From positions 411,001-475,000 of the forward strand of contig CAWZYM010000238.1 in NCBI GenBank assembly GCA_963966185.1: a stretch of DNA of 64,000 nucleotides, read 5' to 3'. Source of the DNA: Rhabditoides inermis (Eukaryota > Nematoda > Chromadorea > Rhabditida > Rhabditidae). A program made the translations under genes and the position numbers. Positions 32,602 through 44,079 of this stretch are shown here, one piece after another (within the stretch, counting starts at the first letter, position 1; every line of letters starts with the position of its first letter). The notes beneath the pieces are model-generated. The model was given only the letters and a program-made list of their open reading frames with translations. It searched no databases and was not told the origin of the DNA.

Positions 32602-32793
32602 ATATTGTTGTTGAATCACCACTGTTATGAATACATTTACACAAAGTAAAACCACGAAGTTAAAAACCTTTTCTGTGAGAGAGTGCAAGGTGGAGAGTGG
32701 AGAGAACGGGCAGGCGAGGCGGCGATAGTCGGCGATAGTATGGTTATAGTCGGATTGGATCCTATATGCCATCCGTGACATTTCACACGTTGT
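32602..32793 (+). repeat. Left arm of the palindrome (inner part)
   Basis: Inverted match of 33567-33749. It continues the left arm after the LINE insertion: joining 29017 to 32607 recreates the uninterrupted right arm. Encloses the outer end of the SINE-like element that follows. Confidence 0.9.
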
Positions 32794-33069
32794 GCAGTTT
32801 TGTGCAACACAACATGTTTGTCATCAAATATCCAAAACGCTTCCATTAGTAGGAATCGAACCCATGGACAGGTCTCGGTGATTGTGTGCTGGCGGCGCAC
32901 ACTACCACTGCGCCACAGAGGCAGTGGTTAAGATATCGAAGAGAGAGCCCATCTAGCTCCACTGGTCTCTTCAGTGTACAATGATGAGAGATAACGAGCA
33001 AGCATATCTGCGAAATTCAATGTTCTCTCCGTATGAGCCTCAATGGCGCAATGGTAAAGGGCGCATAGT
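32745..33069 (-). repeat. tRNA-like foldback element, family 1 (copy 1, partial)
   Basis: Begins TATAGTCGGATTGG. On minus it has an A box (TGGCGCAGTGGTAGTGTGC) and a B box (GGGTTCGATTCC), then a spacer, then the start of an opposed unit (TCAATGGCGCAATGGTAAAG, 33041-33069) that is cut short. It has the same layout as the complete copy at 46951-47422. Confidence 0.75.
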
Positions 33070-33566
33070 CGGTTTGGATCCTATATGTCATCCGTGACAT
33101 TTCACATGTTGTGCAGTTTCGTGCAAGATCAAAGTTTTTTTCTTCTATAAGATAAGGAAGTTCATATGCATGATGGAATGAAAGATTTCTATCAGTTTCT
33201 TTGCACATCGCTTTAAAAACCAGTACCGAAAAACCATATTAACCTTACCACACCACAGAGAATACAGTGTGAAAGAATGTAAAAGTATGCATCTAATCTA
33301 CCCTTTACTTCGCAGAAAAGGCATTGGGAAAATGACAGAAACGGTGGATATAAAGCGTGCACAGGTGTGCATTTTTCACAAACACCTAATATGGATCGTA
33401 TATTTGTCTACGGGTTCGTTTCCAACTTTCCGGACTACAATTGCAGGTACCGAAAAAGGACACTAAACATGACTAGTAAATCTGCAAAAAATTTCAGTGT
33501 CAACGACAAAATTACATTATACTCAAGAAATGAGGAAATGCTACAAATAGAAATGAGGAAATGCTA
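33070..33566. other. Centre of the palindrome
   Basis: Starts with an inverted SINE 3' end (TAGTCGGTTTGGATCC, 33070-33115); the rest has only short frames and no recognised motif. Confidence 0.5.
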
Positions 33567-34540
33567 CGTGTGAAATGTAACGGATGGCATATAGGATCCA
33601 ATCCGACTATAACCATACTATCGCCGACTATCGCCGCCTCGCCTGCCCGTTCTCTCCACTCTCCACCTTGCACTCTCTCACAGAAAAGGTTTTTAACTTC
33701 GTGGTTTTACTTTGTGTAAATGTATTCATAACAGTGGTGATTCAACAACAATATGATGATACGCGAAAGCCCTGAAACGTATTTGTTGCAGGTTCTCGTG
33801 GATGACATCCTAGCAGCGCGTCTTCATCAAGGACCACTGACATCTCGGACATACACCTAACAACAATCAAATCGTCATGTTCTATTGTAATCGCTAAATC
33901 GAAATAAATATGTTTGCGCTGGTTTATGTCTGTCTAACATCATGTATATTCTTGGTTTATGGCATTACTTTTCTTAACACTGATTCAATGATTGACTAGT
34001 CATGTGCATTGGTGATTCTGATTATTGAATGAGTTTTGGTATAAACTTTTCAAAATCAAAGATTTTGTGTCATGGTTGTCGGGAGTGGCCGGCTGGCGCG
34101 CGCCTGTCTCTATTTCTCTGCCGTCTCTCGTCGTCTAACCTATTTCGTCGCGCTCGGCTCTCTTGCGCGAGAGAGCGAAACTGGTGGGCGAGCCTACTAT
34201 ATATACTAGCGGTCAGTTTAAAAAAAAACTATTCTCGAAATGTCTTCCAACCACTTCCGAATAGCCTTGAGATACTATACTCCAAACTACTTCGAAAATG
34301 ATTTCCGAAGAAACTGTACCTTGATGAACTATGCGAATTCTCTTTTCTACGGTTCCCACATTGTTGACCCACCACTGGCATGGTGTAATGCCAAAAACTC
34401 AAATAAACCTGATAACTCAATTTTCTAGCGAATCACCTGAAATTAAAACAATAATAAACAACTTCTGAAGATCGAGAGAAAGCATCGTCTTGTGAAATGT
34501 GTGAGGTCTTTGTGACCCGTCAATCCTGACTGAATGAATG

Positions 34541-34598
<58 letters not shown>

Positions 34599-34844
34599 CT
34601 TGATAACGAAAGAAATATTGCCAGAGAAACATTTACAAGAACATGAGTCCTTCCGTGAATAGTTTCTAGTAAACCATTTGATCGTGATCGTATGTATTAG
34701 CACAGAACGTAGTAAAAAACTAAAACAGTACTATGAAACAAAAAACGAAGTCACTACCCCCTCTCTCACCCCTCTCTCTCTCTCCCTCTCTCCCCCTCTC
34801 TCTCCTCTCTCTCTCCTCTCTCTCTCTCTCTCTGTATTTGAGGG
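33567..34844 (-). repeat. Right arm of the palindrome (uninterrupted)
   Basis: Continuous inverted match of 32793-32602 followed by 29017-27878. Its (TA)n tract is 34543-34596 (54 bases versus 49 in the left arm) and its CT/GA tract is much shorter than the left arm's. AATAAA near 33902 is the mirror of the left-arm signal. Confidence 0.93.
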
Positions 34845-34847
34845 TCA

Positions 34848-35124
34848 TTGAATTTCGCAGATATGGTTGCTCGTTATCACTCATCATTGTACATTGAAGA
34901 GGCCAATGTAGCTAGATGTGCTCACTCTTCGATCTCTTAACCACTGCCTCTATGGCGCAGTGGTAGTCTGCGCCGCCAGCGCACAATCACCGCGATCTGT
35001 CCTTGGGCTCGATTCCTACTCATGGAAGTGTTTTGGATATTTGATGACAAACATTTTGTGCTGTACAAAACTGCACAACATGTGAAATGTCACGGATGGC
35101 ATATAGGATCCAATCCGATTATAA
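34848..35124 (+). repeat. tRNA-like SINE, family 1 (copy 2, single unit)
   Basis: A box TGGCGCAGTGGTAGTCTGC, degenerate B box (GGGCTCGATTCC), 3' end GGATCCAATCCGATTATA. The 5' body (ATTTCGCAGATATGG...) matches the spacer of copy 1 in the opposite orientation. Confidence 0.75.
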
Positions 35125-35465
35125 CAAAAAAATCATTTATGCTGGCCTAGACTGGTTGTCGCAGGAAGGTAACTGGGAATATTAGAAATATATTCATGAG
35201 AGCTGATAATATATTTTATTTCAGCAAACAATGCTTTTAACGAATGCATTAGCAGTAGTGGAACGATTATTACAGGAAGGTAACTGGGAATATTAGAAAC
35301 CTATTAATTCTCAATAGAGAACAATCTGGGACAAAGGAAATCATGCAACTATTGACAACCTAGAAATGTAAAACACGGGGAGAGAACAGGTGAGTTCCGG
35401 GAAGGGAAATCGCACATTGGGGAAATGTCCAAGACACAATTGCACATTACAGGTCTCACATGGGC
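35125..35465. other. PUF gene 3' flank with a short direct repeat
   Basis: CAGGAAGGTAACTGGGAATA plus seven further bases (27 in all) occurs at about 35163-35189 and 35275-35301. No coding sequence seen. Confidence 0.6.
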
Positions 35466-37657
35466 CTAGTGGTGATTGTAATAACGGGGCTGGGGCTGAC
35501 GCTGGTAGTGGGAGTCGTTGAAGTTCGACTGGTGATGGCGGCTACGCGTGGTACGAGGAGACAGCTCTCCCAACTTCTCCAAAATCTTCTTTCCGGAAGA
35601 GTAGCTGAATGAATATTTTAAATAATATACAAACTTCCATGCTAACCCTTCCAGGCGGCAACGGTTCTTCTCGATCCTGGAGCGAAGACGAATAAGCCAC
35701 TCGCGAAGGTAATGTTGCATGCCATCGTCAGGCTTGACTCCCTTCTGAGCACTGAGCTCGGCGTCGACACAGATAGCGAGCATGCGCTGTACAACATAAT
35801 TGCCGTACTGGTGGAACAACAATATGTCCAGCGCGTCTTTGTGAGTCTCGCTGCAAAATAAAAGAAATATAGTCAGTGATAAACAAATAAATCTACTTAC
35901 GGATGAGGAACATATCCATCGAAGATTTCATCCATCATCTCATGGAGTAGAACGGGGCTGGCAAACTCCATAGCCTTCTCAACAACGTGAGACGCGAACT
36001 TCTCTTGGGAGAGAGACAGAAGATTGCGCCTGAAAATAAAACCTTCACACTAGTTTTAGTAGAGAAATAAAAATAGCTTACAGCAAACACTTGTTGATGA
36101 TCGTATCTCTATGCTTCTCCAGTCCTTGCATCTTGAACACATGTTGTATAACGTAGTTGGCAAACTCGTTGGAGGAGAAACGCTCGCAGTGCTTCACGAG
36201 AATATCCATGAGTCCAGAACGGAGACGATCGCGAAGATTGCGCACAGTCATGTTCTAAAAAAAGACATATCTTCAACCACAACAACAAAAAAAAAACAAA
36301 TGTCTTCACCTCGTTCACGCGGTGAGTCTCGCACAGTTTCTCCAGAGCCAGCTGGACAACACGGCAACCATACTTATCCTCAACAATGTTGAACAGCACA
36401 TCTTCACTGAGCATAGAACTGACGACAAACGACCAGTTCTGCAGCGAACAAAGCTGCATCATCTGAAATGCATGACAATGAACAATGCGCAACACGTTAA
36501 ACTATTACCTTCTGGATAACATGGTTGGCATTCTGATCAGTGGCAAGGCGAACCAGATCGACGTCGTGAAGCTCCAGCAAAAGAAGACCCTTTAGGTCAG
36601 AGTTCAATGTCTGAAACATTGTATATTGCAAGACTTAAATTTACAAACATTCAATTTAACACACCTCAATCGCCTTTTGCACGACACGACAAGCGTAACG
36701 GTTGAGGCACAGAGAGTACATCTGGTTGTAAAGACAAGTGTAGATACGCTCCTGCTCAGGCTTTCCAGCCTTCTCAATCAGATGCTGGATGAAGAAGTTC
36801 GCGAAGACATCCTTGCACATGCTCTAAAAAGTTAGGGGTACATATATTAAAACAAAACAAAACAACCTCGAAGACTCCTTCAGTTTCGAACACAAACTGA
36901 TAAATTTTCGAACGCATAGAATCCTCCAGGTTCACGGGGAAGTTCTCTTGCAGAAAGCTGAAAAAGCACTTCTGAAATTTTACATCAACTTTACATTAAA
37001 GTAAACTCACTGGCAACCAGATTTGTCCTTCGCAAAAACCTCAACCAGCTCCTCATCAACGACCTGAGAGATGGTGTAGACAATACGTTTTTGCTCATCG
37101 AGGCAACGAGCCGGAAGCGTAGTCCTGAAAGAGTTGGTAATAGCAGCTAGATTTATTCCAACCTGTTGATGCGGCGCTCAAACGAACGGTTGGACTTCAT
37201 GGAATGAATAGTGTCGTTAGGGTCGACGCTCTCATTGGGAGAGTGAATATACCCATTAGGGGGCTGGAAGGCGCTCTGTAATAATTTTCAACATTTAGGC
37301 GCGAATTAGATAAAAAGTTGTATCGAACCTTCAGCCGCCGATTGAACGCATCAAACGGCTCGCTGTACAGAGGCCTACACTTCGGAATAGAATCCGGTGA
37401 CATGAACTGCGTTGGGATAGTTCCGCTGCCATATCCGTAGTCAGATGGAGAACTGCACAACTGCTCTTCGGCTAAATACATTGTAAATTATTAGTTTCTC
37501 ATAAACACTTACAGTTGCAGTTGCTAGGCTTTCCGCTGCTGAAGCTCGCGTCGCTGGACTGCGGAGATGTCGACGAGTAAAGATTGTCCATCAGGGACGA
37601 CATGTTGAACGACGATCGAGGATTCTCGCCTCCGAATCTCAGACGCGACATCGCCAT
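35466..37657 (-). CDS. Pumilio/PUF family RNA-binding protein
   Basis: Sequence-specific mRNA-binding repressor. About ten exons; start MAMSRLRFGGENPRSS, a Ser/Asn-rich leader, then eight PUF repeats. Reading the RNA-contact triplets by repeat: R1 GCHFLQ, R2 NFFIQH, R3 ACRVVQ, R4 NHVIQ, R5 GCRVVQ, R6 NYVIQ, R7 SHVVE, R8 NYVVQ. Under the established PUF code this order predicts recognition of a UGUA-core element (UGUAnAUA type), the same as fly and human Pumilio. The C-terminus is short and basic (RYYNHH). I cannot tell which nematode PUF it corresponds to. A joint at R1 (SGC|H) uses an acceptor inside what looks like open frame. Confidence 0.93.
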
Positions 37658-38058
37658 TTCAGATAATGATACAGAAGTTAATATAAAAAGCGACGGAGTC
37701 CAGTCTGGAAATATAATCGATAAAGACTCACTAAAATAAATAAAAAAACAACAAAAGCAACATGCCATCGCAACGACAAAAGTGCAACTGACAAAAATTT
37801 AGGCGCGAATTAGAACCAACTTGAAAAATCGATGAACGAATGAGAATCGAGTATTTGAAAAATGTAACCAATCAGCGGTCTCGATTGTCACAGCCCGCCT
37901 TCGACCTCAATAAGCTCCGCCCACATCCACTGTCACAAAGCGCTCGGTCATTGACAGTTTATTTGATAACGCGAGATTATTTTGTAGTGAGGGTGAAGCG
38001 GTGAGAGGGGAGGTTCAATTGCTATTGAAGTGGTTCTTGATTGATTTCTACTGAAAAA
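37658..38058. other. Intergenic region between PUF and ERI-1 copy A
   Basis: 401 bases; a minus-strand AATAAA (37958-37963) may end ERI-1 copy A, and the remainder should hold the PUF promoter. No coding sequence seen. Confidence 0.5.
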
Positions 38059-39596
38059 GTTCACAGTTCATCGCAGGTGTCGCAATCCAAGTAGGCACCG
38101 GAGATGAAGTCGTCTTTGGAAACCTATGAATTGTGATTATTTTGTTTTCGTTCTAAAATAACGAACCGGTTTGAGCCTGTACGGCAGCCGGATAGTCCAC
38201 TTCAGCCTGTCCTTCTCTTCATTGTCCCGAACGCGCGATAGTCGATCTTCGTCGTCTTTCTTCTATAGTATTACCATTGAAATATGTCCGTAATAGGTAG
38301 CAAACCTCTTTCGCAGTCACCGTTTTCGTGATTCTTTGATTGATTTTGAGTTCTATTCCCTTCTCGATCATCATGATAGCCAGTCTCGCGATGTTGATAG
38401 AGTCGTCCAGGCCAGAGTGCGGAAGTCCTTCAAACTGCATGTTGTAGTAGTGCAGCATCTTGTCGATTCCAGTTACACGTCTCTATAATTTTTGAAGAAA
38501 AAACTTTACAGGAAGAAAATACCACGTCACCCCTGTAGTGCTTTTCTCCAGGTTCATTTCGTTGAGCCGGCAACTGTTCACAGTTTCAAAGGTCTTCTTG
38601 ATGTTGATGAAGTATCGGAAATCATGAGGCGGTTTTTTGATACCAGACACTTCGCACTGGAACTGGAAGAAGCGCCAAAGGTCATGTGGGCTGAAATTTC
38701 TTGATAACCCAGTATGTGACAACTATGCTACCCATCCGTGACGAACGCGAAACGCGCATCCGGAGCGCCGAGTCTGTGCTTATCCATCCACAGGCGAATG
38801 AGACTCAGCGCTTCGGGAAAGAGCGGCGCGCTATCCACCATAGATTGTGTGATATCTGAATTTTGCATAGAACAATGCGTTTGTACTTTCAACGCACTTG
38901 TCAGCTCCACACAGAACGGGTCCAGATTAGGACGAAGCGTTGGACGAACATAAGTTCGAAACTGGTCAACAATCTTTTTTGCGCGCACATCTACGAGTAC
39001 TGCTGGGAGTTCAATGATCTCGTGCGGGTACATGTCTAGCACGCGCTCGCAGGTGCATTCGACGTCCATCACCTGAATTACAATAACAAATCTGACTGGT
39101 TAACGCTGCGCTGTCCCCACCACGAGGTACTCAAAGTGAGTCTCAGTCTTGTTGCGCATACGTGAGAACCCTTCGCGTGTGCGCACGTTGGCGTACTCGG
39201 TGCGGTAGAATCGACGGAGCTTCTCCCTGAGCTGCCGTTTCGTCCCACTGAAGGTTTCATTAACATATCTTTAGCATCACATCACACTCACTAGGGGGAG
39301 TGGTGAATCTCCTTTAGCGCGTCTTTCATCTCACTGGTGGTCATGGAGTGTAGCCGCGACATGATCGCCTTCACCTTATTTGGTTCAGTTCCCTTGGGCG
39401 GTTCCTCATAGCCCACAGTAGACAAGACGTTTTCACACGGGGTAGCCCGAGCGGGAACTGCGACAGTGAATAAACAGTCAACTATTTCTAAATGCTCACC
39501 GGTAGGTGCCTTTTCAGTCTCCTCAGAAGCAATGCGCATTCGTCGGAAGTAATCATCCAGCTCCTCTACGTCGCCTTCCTCCGAACCATACGTCAT
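38059..39596 (-). CDS. eri-1: ERI-1 / 3'hExo family 3'-5' exoribonuclease, copy A
   Basis: DEDDh exonuclease of the family that trims 5.8S rRNA and histone-mRNA ends and, in C. elegans, modulates small RNAs with Dicer. [15 protein letters not shown] start, one base after a TCTCTAG acceptor. SAP domain ([20 protein letters not shown] ... [15 protein letters not shown]) at roughly residues 75-140. Catalytic residues: VMDVECTCE (Asp, Glu), VTDG-PHDLW (Asp), [13 protein letters not shown] (His, Asp): complete. The C-terminus [14 protein letters not shown] matches copy B. It lies 296 bases downstream of copy B on the same strand, clearly a tandem duplicate. Confidence 0.94.
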
Positions 39597-39892
39597 CCTA
39601 GAGACAAGGTGGGAAACAATTAAGTATTAGACATTTAAAACAAGAAAAAACAATAGAATCGAGGAAAGCAAATGTCCTGTTCCAGGAGAAACACTGGCAA
39701 CGAAATGACGTCCGGAAAGAAACAGCACACAATGGCGCATTGGGCTATGCTAATTTGATCTTGCGGCAAATTCGCGGGACGATTCAACTAGCCGATCATA
39801 CTACATGTGCGGAAATAACTGTGATATTGTGACACACCCTTAACCAAACCATTTATCACAAATATACCCAATGTTTTCAATTATCTTTCACA

Positions 39893-40991
39893 TTATAGTT
39901 CATCGCAAGAGGGACAATCGAGGTAAGCGCCCGTAAGAAATTCATCCTTCGTCACCTGCAAGGAATCATTGATGAACACATAATCAGAAAGAACTGAATG
40001 TGCTCATCAAAAAGAGTTTTCGTATTACAGTAATCCCACCAAAGTTCTTCCACACTCACATAACGGAAGCGATATGGCAGCCGGATGTGCCACTTGTGGA
40101 TGTCGATCTGTCGCCAGTAGGTGGCAAACTTGAGGCGCTCCTCCTCTGCCTTGATCTGAAATCTCATCCATTCTTTCGAGAACATTCTTATTGCTTGTAC
40201 CAACCTCTTTCCGCAGCGTTTTCTGATCCATTGTCTTACCGTGAATGTATCGGGAATTAATCTGTAAATGGCGAAACATCAATCTCGCCCAACGAACGTC
40301 TTATATTTTACTACCCCCTTGTCAACGCACTCTCAGCTCTACGTCGTGCATCATGGTGATGGTGAGACGGGCGATGTTGATGGCATCGTCGATGCCGCAG
40401 TGAGCATTGCCCTCCGGCTTCAACCCATAGAACGCCAGCATCTTCTCGATTCCAGACACATGAAGCTGCAATCAATATGTGTCTTGATCATGGACACATC
40501 TTTCGCTTAGTCAATGAGTATTTGCTGCACTTTCACGCACCGTCTGATTCATTTTGTATCGATGTAGTTGGATCTTGTTCACTTTCTCAAACGTTGCCTT
40601 GATGTCTATGAAGTACCGGAACTCATGTGGAGGTTTATCGAAGCCTGCCAGTTCGCACTGGTGCTGGAAGAACTGCCAGAGATCGTACTTTCTGCAAAAT
40701 CGACTTTCAAACGGCAACCATCATTCTTCCTTCGCCCACCCGTCAGTGACGAATGCGTATCTCGCTCCTTCGCTGCCGAGCCTATGCTTATGCATCCATT
40801 GTTGGAAGAGAACGAGCGCTTCTCGGAATTCCGGCGCCTCGTCCACCCACTTCTGCTGGATGCCTGACATGCGAGAATGAGAGAAATGCGTGGATGCGAA
40901 CCAACCTGTGAAATTGACACAGAACGGCTCGAGCTCTGCTCGCACCACCGGCTTCACGTAAGTGCGGAATTTATCTATCTGCAACAGACGA

Positions 40992-41043
<52 letters not shown>

Positions 41044-41404
41044 GACTCACGATGGCCATCTTCTTGATATCGATGAGTACGGCGGGGAACTCTATGATTT
41101 CATGTGGATACTGCTTCAGAATCTCCTCGCACGTGCACTCAAAGTCGATGCACTGAAAATGGCCATTTTTTCAAGTAGAATCTAGAAAAGCGCACAACCA
41201 GATAGTCGAAATGCGCACAACCAGATAGTCGAAATGCTGTTCCGTCCTCTTCCGTCTGCTCTCTGGCTGCTCTGCTTCTCGAATAGCAGCCCACTCCTGC
41301 CGGTAAAAGTGTCGCAAGCGAGAACGAAGCTCCTTCTTTCCTCCCCTGCACAATTACACATAACAACGGAGAGAGAAAGAGAAAGAGAGAGAGAGAGAGA
41401 GAGT

Positions 41405-41468
<64 letters not shown>

Positions 41469-41855
41469 TCACCTAGTAGACAGACGAATCTCCTTTAGAT
41501 AGTGCTTGAGCTCTGCGAGAGTCATATCGTGAAGTCGGCTCATGATAGTTTTAACCTGAAACATCATTCCCTCCTCCTTCTTCCCACCACTCCCCCACCT
41601 TCTTCACATCAACTGTGCCCTCGGGCACATCGTATCCCACGAGCGGCAGATGGTTCTCGGTCGGAGTCGAGTCTATACACACTTCCATAAAATCTTACTC
41701 TTTTTCGTGTTTCATTGCTCACTCCTCTTCTCGTTTGCGCTGTCTCCTCGCTGCCTCATCTGTGGTACCTTCTCGTCTTCATCAGAAGCGATCGACACGG
41801 CCTCGATTCTCTCATAGAACGACTCCAACTCCCCATCCACCTCGTCCGGGCACAT
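39893..41855 (-). CDS. eri-1: ERI-1 / 3'hExo family 3'-5' exoribonuclease, copy B
   Basis: Tandem paralog of the gene at 38059-39596. [20 protein letters not shown] starts directly after a TGTTGTAG acceptor. SAP domain: [20 protein letters not shown] ... [14 protein letters not shown]. Catalytic set: [35 protein letters not shown], so DEDDh is complete. The C-terminus [14 protein letters not shown] keeps the paired cysteines. Two introns carry long (GA)n tracts, absent from copy A. The paralogs differ at many positions, so the duplication is not recent; both appear functional. Confidence 0.94.
41003..41040. repeat. (GA)n microsatellite
   Basis: In an ERI-1 copy B intron, next to the [10 protein letters not shown] exon. 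Confidence 0.95.
41369..41466. repeat. (GA)n microsatellite, interrupted
   Basis: About 98 bases of GA with AAA and TGA interruptions in an ERI-1 copy B intron; in transcript sense it is a CT tract upstream of the acceptor. Confidence 0.95.
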
Positions 41856-42221
41856 CTACAACACATAGTAGCAATTCCTTCCGCTATTAATCGATAGAAA
41901 CAGATACTCCAACAAGACGCAAACTTGTCTCAATCCATGTCACATCACTCCCACAAACAAACCAATATTTATTTTTACATTACGAGCTTTCAGCATACAC
42001 ACATTAACTGTACAAACGTATCAAAAATTTCAACGGATAGGACGTGATAGCGGTAGTGATAAAACAAAACGCTGCGTGGCAGATAAAATCATGAACAAAA
42101 AGGAAAATAAGAAGAATACACGATTAATAACGAATACGTTGTTTCAACCCAAACACTAAAGGCGCGATGCGAAATGCTAAAAATTGGTCATGTGGGTTGG
42201 ATGGATAAAGACGATAGCCGT
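41856..42221. other. Intergenic region between ERI-1 copy B and ZFAND4-like gene
   Basis: 366 AT-rich bases with a minus-strand AATAAA-type sequence near 41969. No coding sequence seen. Confidence 0.5.
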
Positions 42222-43481
42222 CTACTCGCCGGTCACCCTCTCGGTCCTCTTCTGCTTGGTGCAGGTGTGTGCCTGGGCGGCCCGATGCCGACTGCACAGC
42301 GTCTTGCCGCACCGACAGTTGAGGGGGTTGGTGAGTCGGAAGGCGCAGACTGCGCACCGCGAGTGCGCGCCCGTCCGTCCCGCGCCGCCGCGAGCCGACG
42401 CAGCCGCGCGCCTCGAACAGCACACATTGTCGGGGGGGAGGGGGGGATGGCGACTCACCTGGCAGCTGTGGTGGCAGAGGGCACGGTCGGCAGCTCCTCC
42501 CTCTCCTCCCCGTCCGCGCAGTCCTCGCTGCTGCTCCCCGCGTCCCCCCTCTCCCGCTGACGACTCCGACCGCGCTTCACCGGAGCCGCGGCCGCATGGT
42601 GTCGGCGACGCACCTGCAAACCACTACTCATTCCGACAACCACTACACACTTGCCTTCAACTTCCTCAGATCATTGGCCAGCTCGCACACAATCATGCCG
42701 GATGAGAACTCTGAGGCGGACGCCGATGGTCCGTCCTCGCTCTCCCTCTCCTCCCTCTGCTCGCCGAGTGCGATGAGTTCGAGTTGAGGGGGGAGGGCGG
42801 GGGGCGGGGCGGAGAGGTTCCCGTCTGCCACGCCCTTCGCTGGCTGCCACTGCGAGATGCTGTTCGTCTTCTTGCGTGCACTGGCAGACGGACGACTCGC
42901 AGACGCCTCGGCCAACTACAAACAAAGCTTGTGTGATGGAAGCGTGCGTGTTGTGTTGCCTTGTTCATGACTGCTCCCTCGTCGACCACCGGCCCCTCGG
43001 CCTCCGTCTCCCCCGCACTGCTCTCCTTGGCGGACGTGTCCTCGGGCGCGCTCGCGCGACCGCGTCTCTCACGGTCAGACGGATCGTCGCTCATCACACA
43101 CATCTACAACAACCATTCTCATATGCGAAAAGATACCAGGAAGAGTACTCACGTGTGCGTGTTCATACTCGACCGGCCCTGCTCTGGCGACGGGCACGAG
43201 TTGTAGCTGCGAGTGGGCGCGCACTCCCGCCTCCTCCAGAGTCACGCCATCCAGTAGCTCCCGACCAGCGAACAACTCAAGCACACCAATCATCCGTGTC
43301 ATATCCACACTCCTTCCATGCCCACCCTTCCACTCACAATAGCCTGTCTATGTGCTGGGAGGCGCACTCTTTGCGCGACTCGAGACTTGAGCTTGTGCAC
43401 AGTGTCGAACAGGAACATCTTCTCTTGCCAGCGCTGCCCCGTCAACACTGAAGCCACCCACACCTCCACCGAGGTATCCAT
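42222..43481 (-). CDS. ZFAND4: Ubiquitin-like + AN1 zinc finger protein (ZFAND4-like)
   Basis: MDTSVEVWVASVLTGQRW starts directly after a TTTTCAG acceptor. Residues about 5-80 form a ubiquitin-like fold: FLFDTVHKLKSRVAQRVRLP, then, across an intron, LFAGRELLDGVTLEEAG and AHSQLQLVPVARAGP. A low-complexity Ser/Glu/Arg linker follows. The C-terminal AN1 zinc finger reads RCAVCAFRLTNPLNCRCGKT, then LCSRHRAAQAHTC, with the expected Cys/His spacing. Ubiquitin-like plus AN1 is the ZFAND4 (ANUBL1) architecture. Its molecular role is poorly known; AN1 proteins generally act in ubiquitin/proteasome stress handling. The coding DNA is notably GC-rich at the 3' end. Confidence 0.85.
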
Positions 43482-44079
43482 CTGAAAACATGCCTCCAAA
43501 GCTAATCCATACACACATTCAGATATGTCAGCGAAACTGTAGAGTAACGCAATTTTCGTATCACATTCAACATTCAACACAAATACAAACCATGTTTATA
43601 CAAAACCATAGAACTCTAACGAAACTCTAAAAAAGAGAGTAAAACGAAAGATAGGGGGCGTCTACAATTACATACTATGAACCGGATAGTGGAAGCGGAA
43701 CTCGTATGCTAGTCGGACTGGAAGGTGGTCAGAGGGAGAGGGGCGGGGAGGAAGGGAAGGGGAGGGAAGTACCACCCCCCTCACTCAACCTGCCCTCTCA
43801 ATGAGCAAGAGCACAGATGAAGACTGCTTCACAATATGAACCATACAATACGAAACTCCACCAACTAAAAAAGAATACAGAATACAAATACAATAAGCGG
43901 TCCCTGATTTGTTAACGAACAAATACAGCAATACAGTCATGCCTTGGACAGAGCAAGACAACCGGGATATGGGTACTCTGTACAATACGTACAATACATA
44001 CAAACGCTAAAACACAACAAAAACATATAGGGATATAGGCCTCGTTGGGAGGTGAGTGGTGTTTGGATAGTGCATGTTT
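43482..44079. other. Intergenic region between ZFAND4-like and ankyrin genes
   Basis: 598 bases. A purine-rich GGGAGGG stretch (43725-43765) stands out. No coding sequence seen; part should be the ankyrin gene 3' UTR. Confidence 0.45.

Noticed and set aside
28457..34315. Inverted pair of hsp70-like genes
   Set aside because: Promoter-like motifs are suggestive, but no chaperone coding sequence occurs in either arm.
27878..34844. Palindrome as a pure assembly artefact
   Set aside because: Arm microsatellites and a poly-T differ in length and only one arm carries the LINE with a target duplication; still worth confirming by long reads.
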